A stretch of 64,000 nucleotides of DNA from Geomonas sp. RF6 (GTDB lineage Bacteria > Desulfobacterota > Desulfuromonadia > Geobacterales > Geobacteraceae): the NCBI RefSeq assembly GCF_021044625.1, contig NZ_CP087999.1, positions 4,485,001 through 4,549,000 on the forward strand. The letters are read 5' to 3'. The notes beneath the pieces were generated by a model. The model was given only the letters and a program-made list of their open reading frames with translations, made no database searches and was not told where the DNA came from. A program made the translations under genes and the position numbers. Shown one piece after another: positions 1-7,720 of this stretch; the first letter of the stretch is position 1; the number at the start of each line of letters is the position of its first letter.

Positions 1-737
1 TTTACTCCCTGCGGATCCTGGAGGAAATCACCGGCATTGAGGATGTATTCCCGGTTGCCCGCGGAAAATGAACCGCCTCGCTGTGCCGCGTTCCCCTTTT
101 GCAGGGCTCCGGCAACGGAGATCGGGGAGAGGCCCAGGGAGGCGAGCTTGCCGCCGTCGATTCGTATTTTGACCTCGCGGGAGAGGCCCCCCTTGATCTC
201 CGTTTCCCCTACGTCGTCCGATTTCTTCAGCTCGTCGCAGAGCTCGCGGGCAACCCTTCTGAGGGCGTAGTTGTCGTATCGGTCGGACCAGAGGGTGAGG
301 GTGACGATCGGCACGTCGTCGATCGACTTCGGCACCACCAGAGGCTCACCGGCGCCAGGAGGGATAATCCCCCGGTTGCTCATCACCTTGTTGTAGAGCT
401 TAACCAGTGACTCTTCCATGTTTTGGCCGACCAGGAATCGGACAGTGACGATACCGATGCCTGGGCGGCTGGCGGAGTAGAGATATTCGACACCCTTGAT
501 CTCCCACAGCTTTTTCTCGAACGGGATCACCAGCCGCTCCTCGACTTCTTTGGGGGAGGAGCCGGGCATGGGGAGGTACACGTCGATCATCGGCACCGTT
601 ATCTGCGGTTCCTCCTCACGGGGCGTCGCGAGGACGGAATAGAGTCCGAGGAGGAGGGACGCCGCCACGATGAGTGGGGTGAGCTTTGAGTCTATGAAGG
701 CCCGGGCGATTCGCCCGGCGAAGCCTATGCTGTTCAT
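1..737 (-). CDS. RND efflux permease, N-terminal part (cut by window edge)
   Basis: Inner-membrane proton-driven transporter of an AcrB/HAE-type tripartite efflux pump. About 245 N-terminal residues are in the window: a first membrane helix around residues 18-37, then the motif TPREEEPQI and the start of the porter domain (PMPGSSPKEVEERLV, then the ASRPGIGIVTVRF strand). Full-length members are about 1,000-1,050 residues, so most of the gene lies left of position 1. The ATG at 737 has AGGAG in front of it, and that SD overlaps the stop codon of the adaptor gene upstream, so the two are translationally close. It is the last visible gene of an operon with the adaptor and a TolC-type channel. 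The family is clear; the substrate (drug, solvent, metal) cannot be read from this part. Confidence 0.9.
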   Translation of the reverse strand, partial: MNSIGFAGRIARAFIDSKLTPLIVAASLLLGLYSVLATPREEEPQITVPMIDVYLPMPGSSPKEVEERLVIPFEKKLWEIKGVEYLYSASRPGIGIVTVRFLVGQNMEESLVKLYNKVMSNRGIIPPGAGEPLVVPKSIDDVPIVTLTLWSDRYDNYALRRVARELCDELKKSDDVGETEIKGGLSREVKIRIDGGKLASLGLSPISVAGALQKGNAAQRGGSFSAGNREYILNAGDFLQDPQGV

Positions 738-746
738 CGTGTGCTC

Positions 747-1841
747 CTAAAGGACCTTTGTGCCGTCTGCGACTTTCTCCGTGCCACCGGTGACGATACG
801 GTCCCCTGCGCCGAGACCGGAAATAACCTCGACAATCTCTCCCGTCTCCCTCCCCAGGCGCACCAGGCGCAGCCTCGCGATCCCCTGCGCAGAGACCGCC
901 CACACCGACGTGAGGCCGCCGCGCTCAACGACGGCGCTGCGGGGAACGGCAAATCCCGGCCGCGTCCCGACATGAAAGAGCGCCTTGCCGTAGCTTCCCG
1001 ATCTCAGCGACCTCCCGGAGGTGTCGATCTTAACCAGGAAGGTGCGGCTGGCCGGATCAACCACCGGCACAATCTCCGAGATCCTTCCGCTACCGTGAGC
1101 CCCTTCGAGCACAACGGGGACCACGTCCCCGACCTTCACCTTGCCCAGCGCCCCCTCCGGAACCGCCACCTCCAGTCGCAGTCCGCGTTCACCCTCGATC
1201 GTCAAAAGCGGCATGTTGGGGAACACGGTCTGCCCCGGCTCGACCTGTTTGCTAGTCACGACCCCCGAGATGGGGGATGTCACCCTTGCGTACCCGGCTA
1301 TGGCGCCGGCGCCCTTTGCTCCTTGCCTCGCCTGTGCAAGGCGTGCCTCGGCCCTGGCGACCCCTTGTGCTGCAGTCTCCTGTTCCATCTGGCGCTGCTC
1401 GAACTCTTGGCGGGTAACTGCTTCCTCTTTATACAGTTTTTCGAAACGGTCGAAGGTGGCGTCAGCCAATTTCTTGCGCGCCTGTGCCTCGAACACGCCT
1501 CGCTCTGCCTCCTGCACGCCCGAAAGCGCGCCGGCTGAGGCCGCTCCGGTCTCGGGAGAGTCGATGGTGAGAAGGAGGGCGCCTTTGGCAACAGGACTTC
1601 CCTCGGCTATGTACACGCGGGTCACGGTCCCGCTGATTCTAGCCGCTATGGCTGCAGATTCTCGCGCCTTGAGGGATCCGACGGCTTCGATGGTTTCGGG
1701 GATGCCCCGGGAGGTGACAGTGCCGACTGTTACGCCCGTGACTCGGGGAGGGGAGGATGGTTCTTCATTCCCTCCGCTTTTGCTGCAACCGATAGCGAGC
1801 CCCAGCGCCAGAGCAATCACTCCATTATGGATCCAGTTCAT
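747..1841 (-). CDS. RND efflux periplasmic adaptor lipoprotein (AcrA/MFP family)
   Basis: Membrane-fusion protein that bridges the RND permease and the TolC channel across the periplasm. It has 364 residues. A signal peptide ends in the lipobox LAIGC (Cys19), so it should be lipid-anchored. It then shows the biotinyl-lipoyl-like half motif (ARISGTVTRVYIAEGSPVAKG), a long alanine/glutamate-rich coiled-coil hairpin at about residues 100-180 and the second lipoyl half (ARVTSPISGVVTSKQVEPGQ). C-terminal beta-barrel and membrane-proximal domains follow. Its start overlaps the end of the TolC-like gene by 4 bases (ATGA), and the permease starts 9 bases after its stop. Family assignment is firm; the pumped substrate is unknown. 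Confidence 0.93.
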   Translation of the reverse strand: MNWIHNGVIALALGLAIGCSKSGGNEEPSSPPRVTGVTVGTVTSRGIPETIEAVGSLKARESAAIAARISGTVTRVYIAEGSPVAKGALLLTIDSPETGAASAGALSGVQEAERGVFEAQARKKLADATFDRFEKLYKEEAVTRQEFEQRQMEQETAAQGVARAEARLAQARQGAKGAGAIAGYARVTSPISGVVTSKQVEPGQTVFPNMPLLTIEGERGLRLEVAVPEGALGKVKVGDVVPVVLEGAHGSGRISEIVPVVDPASRTFLVKIDTSGRSLRSGSYGKALFHVGTRPGFAVPRSAVVERGGLTSVWAVSAQGIARLRLVRLGRETGEIVEVISGLGAGDRIVTGGTEKVADGTKVL

Positions 1842-3190
1842 TTAGTCACCTCCTTGAGCAGGACGCCGGCGGCGTAGTAGACATGAGCGGTAGCCTTCAG
1901 AAGGCCGTTTCCGACCTCCACGACGTTGGCACGAGCGGTGTTGAGAGCTGTTTCGGCGTCCATCAATTCCACTACGGAAGCGAGGCCGTTTTCGTAGCGC
2001 TTGCGCACCAACCGGACGTCTTCCTCTGCGGCGGAGAGTGCGGCACGGGCGGAATCGAGCTTGAGCCGCGCTTCTGAGCGGCGCAGCAGGCTTTCCCTCA
2101 CCTGAAGTGCCACCTCGCGCCGCTCATTTTCCAGCATCGCTGCCGCAGCGTCTCTTGCGGCGAGAGCCCGGGCCTTTTCGTGAGATCGACGCGTCCCGTC
2201 GAAAAGCTCCCACCTCAGGTTGATGCCGGCATTCCACGAGTCATTGTCGTTGCCAAAGGGCACGTCCCTATCGTTTAGCTGGTAGCCGGCGCTCGCGTAT
2301 ACCGTGGGGTAGTAGGCACGCTGTGCCTGGCGCACTCCTACCTCTCCTTTCTCCACCGCCGTCCTCCCTGCCTTGAGGTCGGGGCGGTTCATAAGGGCAA
2401 GCTGCACCAAGTTTTCAGGACCGGACGGGTCCGGTACTCCGGGCTCTCCGGCTATGTCGAGGAGGATGCCGTCGTTCCCGCCAGTCAGCAGATTGAGGCG
2501 CAGCTTGGCAACGGTAAGGTCGTGCTGCGCTCCCACGAGCTTCTGCTGGGCTTCCGCGACTGAGGCCCTGGTCCGCAGTTCATCAGACTTGAGTCCCAGG
2601 CCATTGGTGTGGCGGGTTGCCGCAAGACGTGCATGTTCCCCGGCATCGGCCACCCCCTGCTCGGCAACCCCAACGAAAGCCTTGGCACGTCGTACCTCCA
2701 GATACGCCTCGTAGACCCGCAGAGTAACCTGCTCTTTTTGAATCTGCAGCGACAGGTCGGCACTCGCGGCGTCCTTTTCTGCGGCGTCGACGGCAGATCG
2801 TATGGAGAAGTCGACGAGCGGCTGCTGTAGCGTGAATGACGTCTGGAAGTCGCCGCGGGGGGAAGGGTGGTTAAGGTTGCTCGGTGCGAAATCAGTGGCT
2901 GGAGCGATGCGCCCCTCGTCAAGCTTCATCATGAAAACACGACTCGGAGTTGTAGAGACTAGCGCGCCGCTATCCAGAAAGACGCTTGGAAGATACCTGG
3001 TTCGCGCAACGTCAACAGATGCTTCGGCTGCCTTCATGGTCGAAGATGCAGCCTTTATAAGGTGGTTGCTCGCAAGTGCCCTCTGGATAGCCTCGTCAAG
3101 AGTGACCGAGTCTTCCGCCGCAATGCTGGCAGTCGCCTCAAGGAGGAGTCCCACCAGAAATATAGATGCCCTCGCTATGGTACAGCGCAT
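1838..3190 (-). CDS. TolC-family outer-membrane efflux channel
   Basis: Outer-membrane trimeric channel component of the same efflux pump. The 450 residues begin with a signal peptide ending near VGLLLEATASIAA. Two OEP-type repeats follow, each with long amphipathic helices rich in Ala, Glu and Arg, as in TolC (SVTLDEAIQRALASNH at the start of repeat 1, and LVQLALMNRPDLKA at repeat 2). It is the first gene of the three-gene operon and the promoter sits 45-75 bases upstream of its ATG. The SD is AAGGAGAACGTCC. Nothing in the sequence tells the pump's substrate, and no regulator gene is adjacent. Confidence 0.93.
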   Translation of the reverse strand: MRCTIARASIFLVGLLLEATASIAAEDSVTLDEAIQRALASNHLIKAASSTMKAAEASVDVARTRYLPSVFLDSGALVSTTPSRVFMMKLDEGRIAPATDFAPSNLNHPSPRGDFQTSFTLQQPLVDFSIRSAVDAAEKDAASADLSLQIQKEQVTLRVYEAYLEVRRAKAFVGVAEQGVADAGEHARLAATRHTNGLGLKSDELRTRASVAEAQQKLVGAQHDLTVAKLRLNLLTGGNDGILLDIAGEPGVPDPSGPENLVQLALMNRPDLKAGRTAVEKGEVGVRQAQRAYYPTVYASAGYQLNDRDVPFGNDNDSWNAGINLRWELFDGTRRSHEKARALAARDAAAAMLENERREVALQVRESLLRRSEARLKLDSARAALSAAEEDVRLVRKRYENGLASVVELMDAETALNTARANVVEVGNGLLKATAHVYYAAGVLLKEVTK

Positions 3191-3235
3191 GGACGTTCTC
3201 CTTGGTCAGAAACGGTGGTAAAGTATGGTAGTGCT

Positions 3236-3264
3236 GGTATATATAAGAAATCATATATTGTCAA
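3236..3264 (-). promoter_or_regulatory. sigma-70 promoter of the efflux operon
   Basis: On the minus strand TTGACA (3264-3259) is followed after exactly 17 bases by TATACC (3241-3236). A TATATA lies two bases closer. It is 46 bases from the TolC-like start. A -35 match this perfect suggests strong basal expression unless a repressor acts. The spacer is AT-rich with an imperfect inverted repeat. Confidence 0.65.
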
Positions 3265-3360
3265 GCTGAATGCAAGACGGGCAGTGCATGGCCTTCCGTC
3301 GAGAAGGTTCGGTATAGAGTACACCCTAAGAAGTGGATGTCACTGAGGGGGGGCAAGGTC

Positions 3361-3651
3361 ATGACCTATACGCAACTACGCGAAGCCCTGCAGGTTCTTG
3401 GCTTGGGCGACCGCGCTTCGCTGCGGCAGATCAAGCGGCGACACCGGGAGTTGATCAAGGCGCACCACCCCGACGCATCTCCCGATGCGGACCCGGAAAT
3501 GATCCGCAAAGTAAACGCGGCCTACCGTGTGATAGACGAGTACGTTACGGCGTATCGCTACTCATTTTGCGAGGAAGAGTTCTATGAGCAGAATCCGGAC
3601 GAGCAGTTGAGGCGCCAATTTATGGACGATCCGTTTTGGGGGAAGGGGTAG
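3361..3651 (+). CDS. Small J-domain (DnaJ-like) protein
   Basis: Probable co-chaperone that would stimulate an Hsp70 (DnaK) ATPase. The 96 residues are little more than a J domain: helix I (YTQLREALQVLGL), basic helix II (LRQIKRRHRELIKAHH), the diagnostic HPD tripeptide, then helix III (EMIRKVNAAYRVIDEYV). A short acidic, aromatic tail follows. There is no G/F-rich or zinc-binding region, so it is a class III J protein. I prefer the ATG at 3361, preceded by a GAGGGGGGG stretch at usable distance, over an in-frame ATG at 3337. It stands alone between the divergent efflux operon and a convergent TPR gene. Its client is unknown. Confidence 0.85.
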   Translation: MTYTQLREALQVLGLGDRASLRQIKRRHRELIKAHHPDASPDADPEMIRKVNAAYRVIDEYVTAYRYSFCEEEFYEQNPDEQLRRQFMDDPFWGKG

Positions 3652-3736
3652 GGAAGCAGAGCCTGTATCGCCCGTTTTAAAGAGAGTTGTCTGCCTTTGC
3701 TTGACACTGCATTGGAAAATTCCCCATACCATGAGT

Positions 3737-3761
3737 ACCGGGGGCTCGTAAAGCCCCCGGT
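3737..3761. terminator. Hairpin between convergent genes
   Basis: A perfect 10-bp stem (ACCGGGGGCT / AGCCCCCGGT) with a 5-base loop lies between the ends of the J-domain gene (plus) and the TPR gene (minus). The U-tract is weak on both sides, so it is a probable rather than certain bidirectional terminator. Confidence 0.6.
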
Positions 3762-3807
3762 GTTTCCAAACCGCAACCTCATCGAAGGAAGTCGAGAGCC
3801 TGTGGTG

Positions 3808-5673
3808 TTACCTCCGCTCCCGCTTTTTCTTGGCTGATTTTTTCCGCTTTGCCTGTGGGTGAGACTTCGGATGTTTCTTAGCTTTCTTCTTAACCACGGG
3901 GCGTGGGTTGTCGCGGTCAAGGCCACGCTCGAAGCTCACCGGCATGATGAGATTGGGATCGGCTTTGCGGGCGGCTGCAAATGCGTCCCTCGCCTCTTGT
4001 TGCCTGTCCAGTTTCAGGTAGAGCTTCCCCAGTCCGTTAAGTGCCCGGGCATGATCGGGCTTGAGCTCTACCGCCTTTTTGAACTCCCCCACGGCGGCGT
4101 CGTCTTTTTGCCTGTACGCGTATATTGTCGCCAGTCGGTAGTGGCTCTCCGGGTTTGCCGGGGTGAGCTTCGCCTCCTCCTCCAGGAGCAGCGTCGTCTC
4201 GTCAAATCGCCGCTGTTTAAGCAGAATGGAAACGAGGCTCGCCCGCACCGCCGAATCGTCGGGCTTCAGGCGCAGCACTTCCCGCAGGTGTTTCTCAGCC
4301 TCGGCAGGGTCCTTTTTCCTCAAATATAGTCGAGCCACCTCCCGGTGGGCTTCGATATTGTCTGCGTCGAGTGCAATGGCCTTTAAGTAGGCGTCGGTAG
4401 CACCCTTATAGTCCCGCTTTTTCTCCAGAAGCCGGGCGAGCTTGAAGTAGTTGAGGGGATTCTCCCCATGGCGGCGGATCAGTTCGCGGTATTCATCGAT
4501 TGCCTCCTGCACGTTGCCGCGCAGTCCGTGGATCTCCGCCAGGTGACGGCGCGCGTCGCCGTTGCCATTGTTAAGCCGGATGGCCTCCTCGAAGCGCGTT
4601 ACCGCCTCGTCCAAGTCTCCCTTCCTCTCGTTGAGAATGCCGAGCTTGTAACAGGTGCGATCGCTGCCTTCCTTCCGCTGCATTGCGTCTTCAAAGGCCG
4701 CGATCGCCTCCAGATCGTGCCCCGCGGCCATGCGGGCATCCCCGAGTTTTTCTCGAATTCCAGGCATCTGGGGATTCTGGAGCAGCGCTGCATCGTACTC
4801 GGCAGCAGCCCTGTCGTATGCCCCGGAGGCGCTGTAGCGCGCGGCCAGGTCCAGATGATCCGGGGGAGAGGCGTTCCGCGCCACCCCTGCGGCTCCAAAT
4901 TCCTTTTCTGCCTCCGCGGTTTCTCCCATCTTCTCAAGGAGCTGGCCGAGTCGGTAATGGCTCTCCCGATTATCCGGAGTCATGGCAAGGGCGGAACGGA
5001 GGTGGGAGACTGCTTCTTTATACTTTTTCTCCTGTTCACAAACCTGTGCTAGCCCCAGGTGTGCGACCTCGTTCGCGGCATCAAGACGCAGCGCCTCCGA
5101 GAACATCTCGCCAGCCTTGGCCGTGTCGGCGAGCCCGAGATAGCCGCGTCCCATCCCGTTGAATAGGGCAACGTCTTCTTTCAAAGCCGGCATGCCCTCT
5201 TTGAAACTCTCCAGGGCCAGGGAGTACAGTTTACCTTTCAGGAAGAGCCCGCCGAGGGCCTTGGCGTACAAAGGCGATTTCTTCTGCCGCACCGCCCGAA
5301 AAAGCTCAACCGAACCCTCTTCTCTCTTTCCTGTCTGCAAGAGGAGAAGGCCCAGCCGCCCATGGGCATCGGGCAGCGAAGGATCTTTTTTCAGCGCGGA
5401 CCGGTAGGCGGAGATGGCATCTTCGACCTCCCTGGCCGCCTCCAGATCAACTCCTTTCAGGTAATCCGCTGCTGCGCCTTCTTTACAGAGTTTCGCAACC
5501 TTCTTTTGCGCCGAACTCCGGTCCGCCGCCGGCGTCACGTCCGATATGCCATCAATCACTTTTTTTGCTGTATCGCAGGGCTCTTCCCCTTTTGAACTCC
5601 AGGTGAACCCGGAGCTGACAAAAACAAACGGGAGCAAAAGGAAGAAGAGCCGATGCATGGAATGTCTCTTCAC
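3808..5673 (-). CDS. Exported TPR-repeat protein
   Basis: A 621-residue protein with an N-terminal signal sequence (hydrophobic LFFLLLPFVFVSSGF) followed by tandem tetratricopeptide repeats filling residues about 85-570. Examples are PDAHGRLGLLLLQTGKREEG, NRESHYRLGQLLEKMGETAE and HARALNGLGKLYLKLDRQQE. The last 40 residues are extremely Lys/Arg-rich (VKKKAKKHPKSH onward) and may bind nucleic acid, phospholipid or cell-wall polymer. TPRs are scaffolds, so the partner cannot be named. The GTG at 5673 has an ideal AAGGAG. It lies just downstream of pal on the same strand, 118 bases apart with a hairpin between, which hints at an envelope function. Confidence 0.85.
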   Translation of the reverse strand: MKRHSMHRLFFLLLPFVFVSSGFTWSSKGEEPCDTAKKVIDGISDVTPAADRSSAQKKVAKLCKEGAAADYLKGVDLEAAREVEDAISAYRSALKKDPSLPDAHGRLGLLLLQTGKREEGSVELFRAVRQKKSPLYAKALGGLFLKGKLYSLALESFKEGMPALKEDVALFNGMGRGYLGLADTAKAGEMFSEALRLDAANEVAHLGLAQVCEQEKKYKEAVSHLRSALAMTPDNRESHYRLGQLLEKMGETAEAEKEFGAAGVARNASPPDHLDLAARYSASGAYDRAAAEYDAALLQNPQMPGIREKLGDARMAAGHDLEAIAAFEDAMQRKEGSDRTCYKLGILNERKGDLDEAVTRFEEAIRLNNGNGDARRHLAEIHGLRGNVQEAIDEYRELIRRHGENPLNYFKLARLLEKKRDYKGATDAYLKAIALDADNIEAHREVARLYLRKKDPAEAEKHLREVLRLKPDDSAVRASLVSILLKQRRFDETTLLLEEEAKLTPANPESHYRLATIYAYRQKDDAAVGEFKKAVELKPDHARALNGLGKLYLKLDRQQEARDAFAAARKADPNLIMPVSFERGLDRDNPRPVVKKKAKKHPKSHPQAKRKKSAKKKRERR

Positions 5674-5735
5674 GCACGTCTCCTTGCTGCAGGTGGTCCA
5701 CGGCGGTTTGGTGTCCGCTGCGGAATCGATTGAAC

Positions 5736-5765
5736 GACTCCCCTCTCCACGGGAAGAGGGGAGTC
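5736..5765 (-). terminator. Hairpin downstream of pal
   Basis: An 11-bp perfect stem (GACTCCCCTCT / AGAGGGGAGTC) with an 8-base loop lies 26 bases past the pal stop. The U-tract is poor, so it may attenuate read-through into the TPR gene rather than end it. Confidence 0.5.
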
Positions 5766-5790
5766 CGAGACTGATTTCGTGTATGTCCTG

Positions 5791-6390
5791 CTACTGGACG
5801 ATGAACTCGTCGCGGCGGTTTAGCCTCCAAGCCTTCTCGTCATGCCCCGGGTCAGCCGGCTTCTCCTTTCCGTAGCTGATGACGGAAAGGCGCTCCGGTG
5901 CCACGCCGAGAGCCGAGAGGTACCGTGCGGCAGCCTGGGCACGACGTTCTCCAAGAGCGAGGTTGTACTCATCTGAGCCTCGCTCGTCACAGTGTCCCTC
6001 TATCCGTATCTTGCGCAGCGGATCCTTCTGCAATATTTCGAGATTCTTCGTGAGTACCGACCGGGCGGCGTCGTCCAGAGCGTAGGAGTCGAGGTTGAAA
6101 TAGACCTTATTCAGTGTTTTTTCCAGGTCGGCTTTAACGGGTTGTGCGGCAAGGTCCTGCTGTGTCATTCCAACTCCTTGCTGCTGTGTGGGTGCGCCCT
6201 TGGCAGCTTTATCGTTCTTTTCGCTCGGCAGGGGGGGAGATACCTGACTGGACGTAGCAGGTGTCTCATTCCTGGTGACAGAGGTGGGGAGTGGCTCGTC
6301 CTTTTTAATCACCTGCTGCTTCGCGCAGCCTGCAAAGGCAAGGGTGGCAACGAGAAGTACCGGCAGAAAGCGGTAGATGGACTTTTTCAT
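5791..6390 (-). CDS. pal: Peptidoglycan-associated lipoprotein Pal (OmpA family)
   Basis: Outer-membrane lipoprotein of the Tol-Pal system, tying the outer membrane to peptidoglycan and helping it constrict at division. It has 199 residues: signal peptide with lipobox LAFAGC (Cys21), a Pro/Ser/Lys-rich linker to about residue 85, then an OmpA-like domain. That domain opens with LEKTLNKVYFNLDSYAL and carries the diaminopimelate-binding region RIEGHCDERGSDEYNLALGERRA. The C-terminus WRLNRRDEFIVQ is typical of Pal. The SD AGGAGAACGCC fits the ATG. The tol genes usually found upstream are not here; a TPR protein follows instead. Confidence 0.93.
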   Translation of the reverse strand: MKKSIYRFLPVLLVATLAFAGCAKQQVIKKDEPLPTSVTRNETPATSSQVSPPLPSEKNDKAAKGAPTQQQGVGMTQQDLAAQPVKADLEKTLNKVYFNLDSYALDDAARSVLTKNLEILQKDPLRKIRIEGHCDERGSDEYNLALGERRAQAAARYLSALGVAPERLSVISYGKEKPADPGHDEKAWRLNRRDEFIVQ

Positions 6391-7720
6391 GGCGTTCTCC
6401 TGAAATTTGATTGCGACACTCGTGGCTGCACATCTTCCCTGGCGACGCGTGATAGACGTCGGGGCGCACCTCTCCTCTTCTTCGGCCGCTCACGCGGGAC
6501 GAGATCTGGGCGCACCTGTGCTTGCGTCTGTGCTGGCGAGGAATCGCGGCAACAGGGACTATTCACGAAATGTCTACGGTGATGTCGTGAGGTTGCGAAG
6601 AGCAACCGGTGCGGGATTTTCAGATGGAGCGAGAGGAAGTGGGAGGGGAGCGGGATTGCTTGGGGAGGCTGAAAAGGGAGATAAGGGGTCGCAAGGCACG
6701 TGCGGCGAGGATGCGTTGGGACGGAGGAACGGATGCAACACAAACAACGGCGACGACGGCAACAGAGTCCGGCGTCTTCTTTACCGCGCAGGCAGATGCC
6801 TTGGCGGGATTCTCTATGACAGCCCTGTGTGTAGGCTTCGGCCGATGCGGCCGCGAGGTATCAGGAACTCGCATGCCGGCGCAGACTAATGCACACGCAA
6901 CGAGGAGAACTACCGCGAGCGGGAAGCGATACTTTGTGAAGGACAGTTCCATTGGTCTATTCGCTATGGCAGGTCGCACGAAAGGTTATATACCGTATCA
7001 GAGCCAAAAGAGCAACACGGCGGTGGCATGGCGCGGAGGCGGCGATAGTAACACAAGCTGCAGGAGAATTCTCCATAACCATTCACCGCAAGGGTGTGTG
7101 GAAATGAGACAGGTGCCACTTTCGCTACAGCATAGATAAGCTCTTCTTTACCGGCGGTATAGGCGGTTTTGTGCATTTTTTTTACTCCGGTTCATCACAC
7201 CCCTCCCTTTGTACTTACCTGTCTAAGTGGTCGATTTCACGTGGTTTAAATCGTGTATTGTACGGCACGATGGTTGCTCTGTAACTGCCGTTGGATTCCA
7301 CCATCTTCCGACTAGGGCAGGTGCGATGATGTTAACGACCTACAGAAGGGTACTGAGCGTATCGTTACTTCTGATAACGTTGCGGGTCGTCCTGACGCTC
7401 CCGGAATCCCCCGCAAAATTTTGGAAGGGAGGCTCTTTTCTCCATCGCCCAGCCATTCACTCCGTTTGTCCTCATGCCCCTCAGTTTCTTACAGCCCCCA
7501 ACATCACTCCGCCTCGCCGTCATTTCGTTGCGGGATCCGTCAGTATGGGACGCAATTACATCCATCCAGTCTTCAAGCTCTTCTTCCCCCCGTGCCTGAG
7601 CCGGGCACCACCGCATAATCTTTGGCTCTGCGTTGGCCTGCGTTGATGCTCGTGCTTCCGAGACACTTCCATTCATCCGCGGTGTCTCATATTTGACTGC
7701 AAGACATTAGGAGACAAGAC
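6391..7720. other. Gene-poor 1.3-kb stretch
   Basis: No open frame here has a convincing SD, a recognisable family or sustained coding bias. Only one small frame with a signal-like start is listed separately. The stretch next to the peroxidase gene (about 7140-7700) is T-rich and unstructured as far as I can see. It may hold the pal promoter and the peroxidase control region, or the remains of a lost gene. Confidence 0.5.
6620..6952 (-). CDS. Possible small exported protein (doubtful)
   Basis: An open frame of 110 codons from the ATG at 6952. It begins with a credible signal or membrane segment (basic start, then FPLAVVLLVACALVCAG), followed by a Pro/Ser/Arg-rich region without recognisable domain. 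No SD is visible before either the ATG or an upstream in-frame GTG. The amino-acid make-up of the second half looks like chance translation of GC-rich DNA. It is listed because the leader is unlikely by accident and it is the best candidate in a 1.3-kb gap. It may equally be a decayed gene or non-coding. Confidence 0.2.
   Translation of the reverse strand: MELSFTKYRFPLAVVLLVACALVCAGMRVPDTSRPHRPKPTHRAVIENPAKASACAVKKTPDSVAVVAVVCVASVPPSQRILAARALRPLISLFSLPKQSRSPPTSSRSI

Noticed and set aside
7140-7720. Cyclic-di-GMP (GEMM) riboswitch sought upstream of the peroxidase gene and in other leaders
   Set aside because: GGGACGCAA occurs near 7549, but the GEMM core with its paired stems and tetraloop receptor is not found there or elsewhere.
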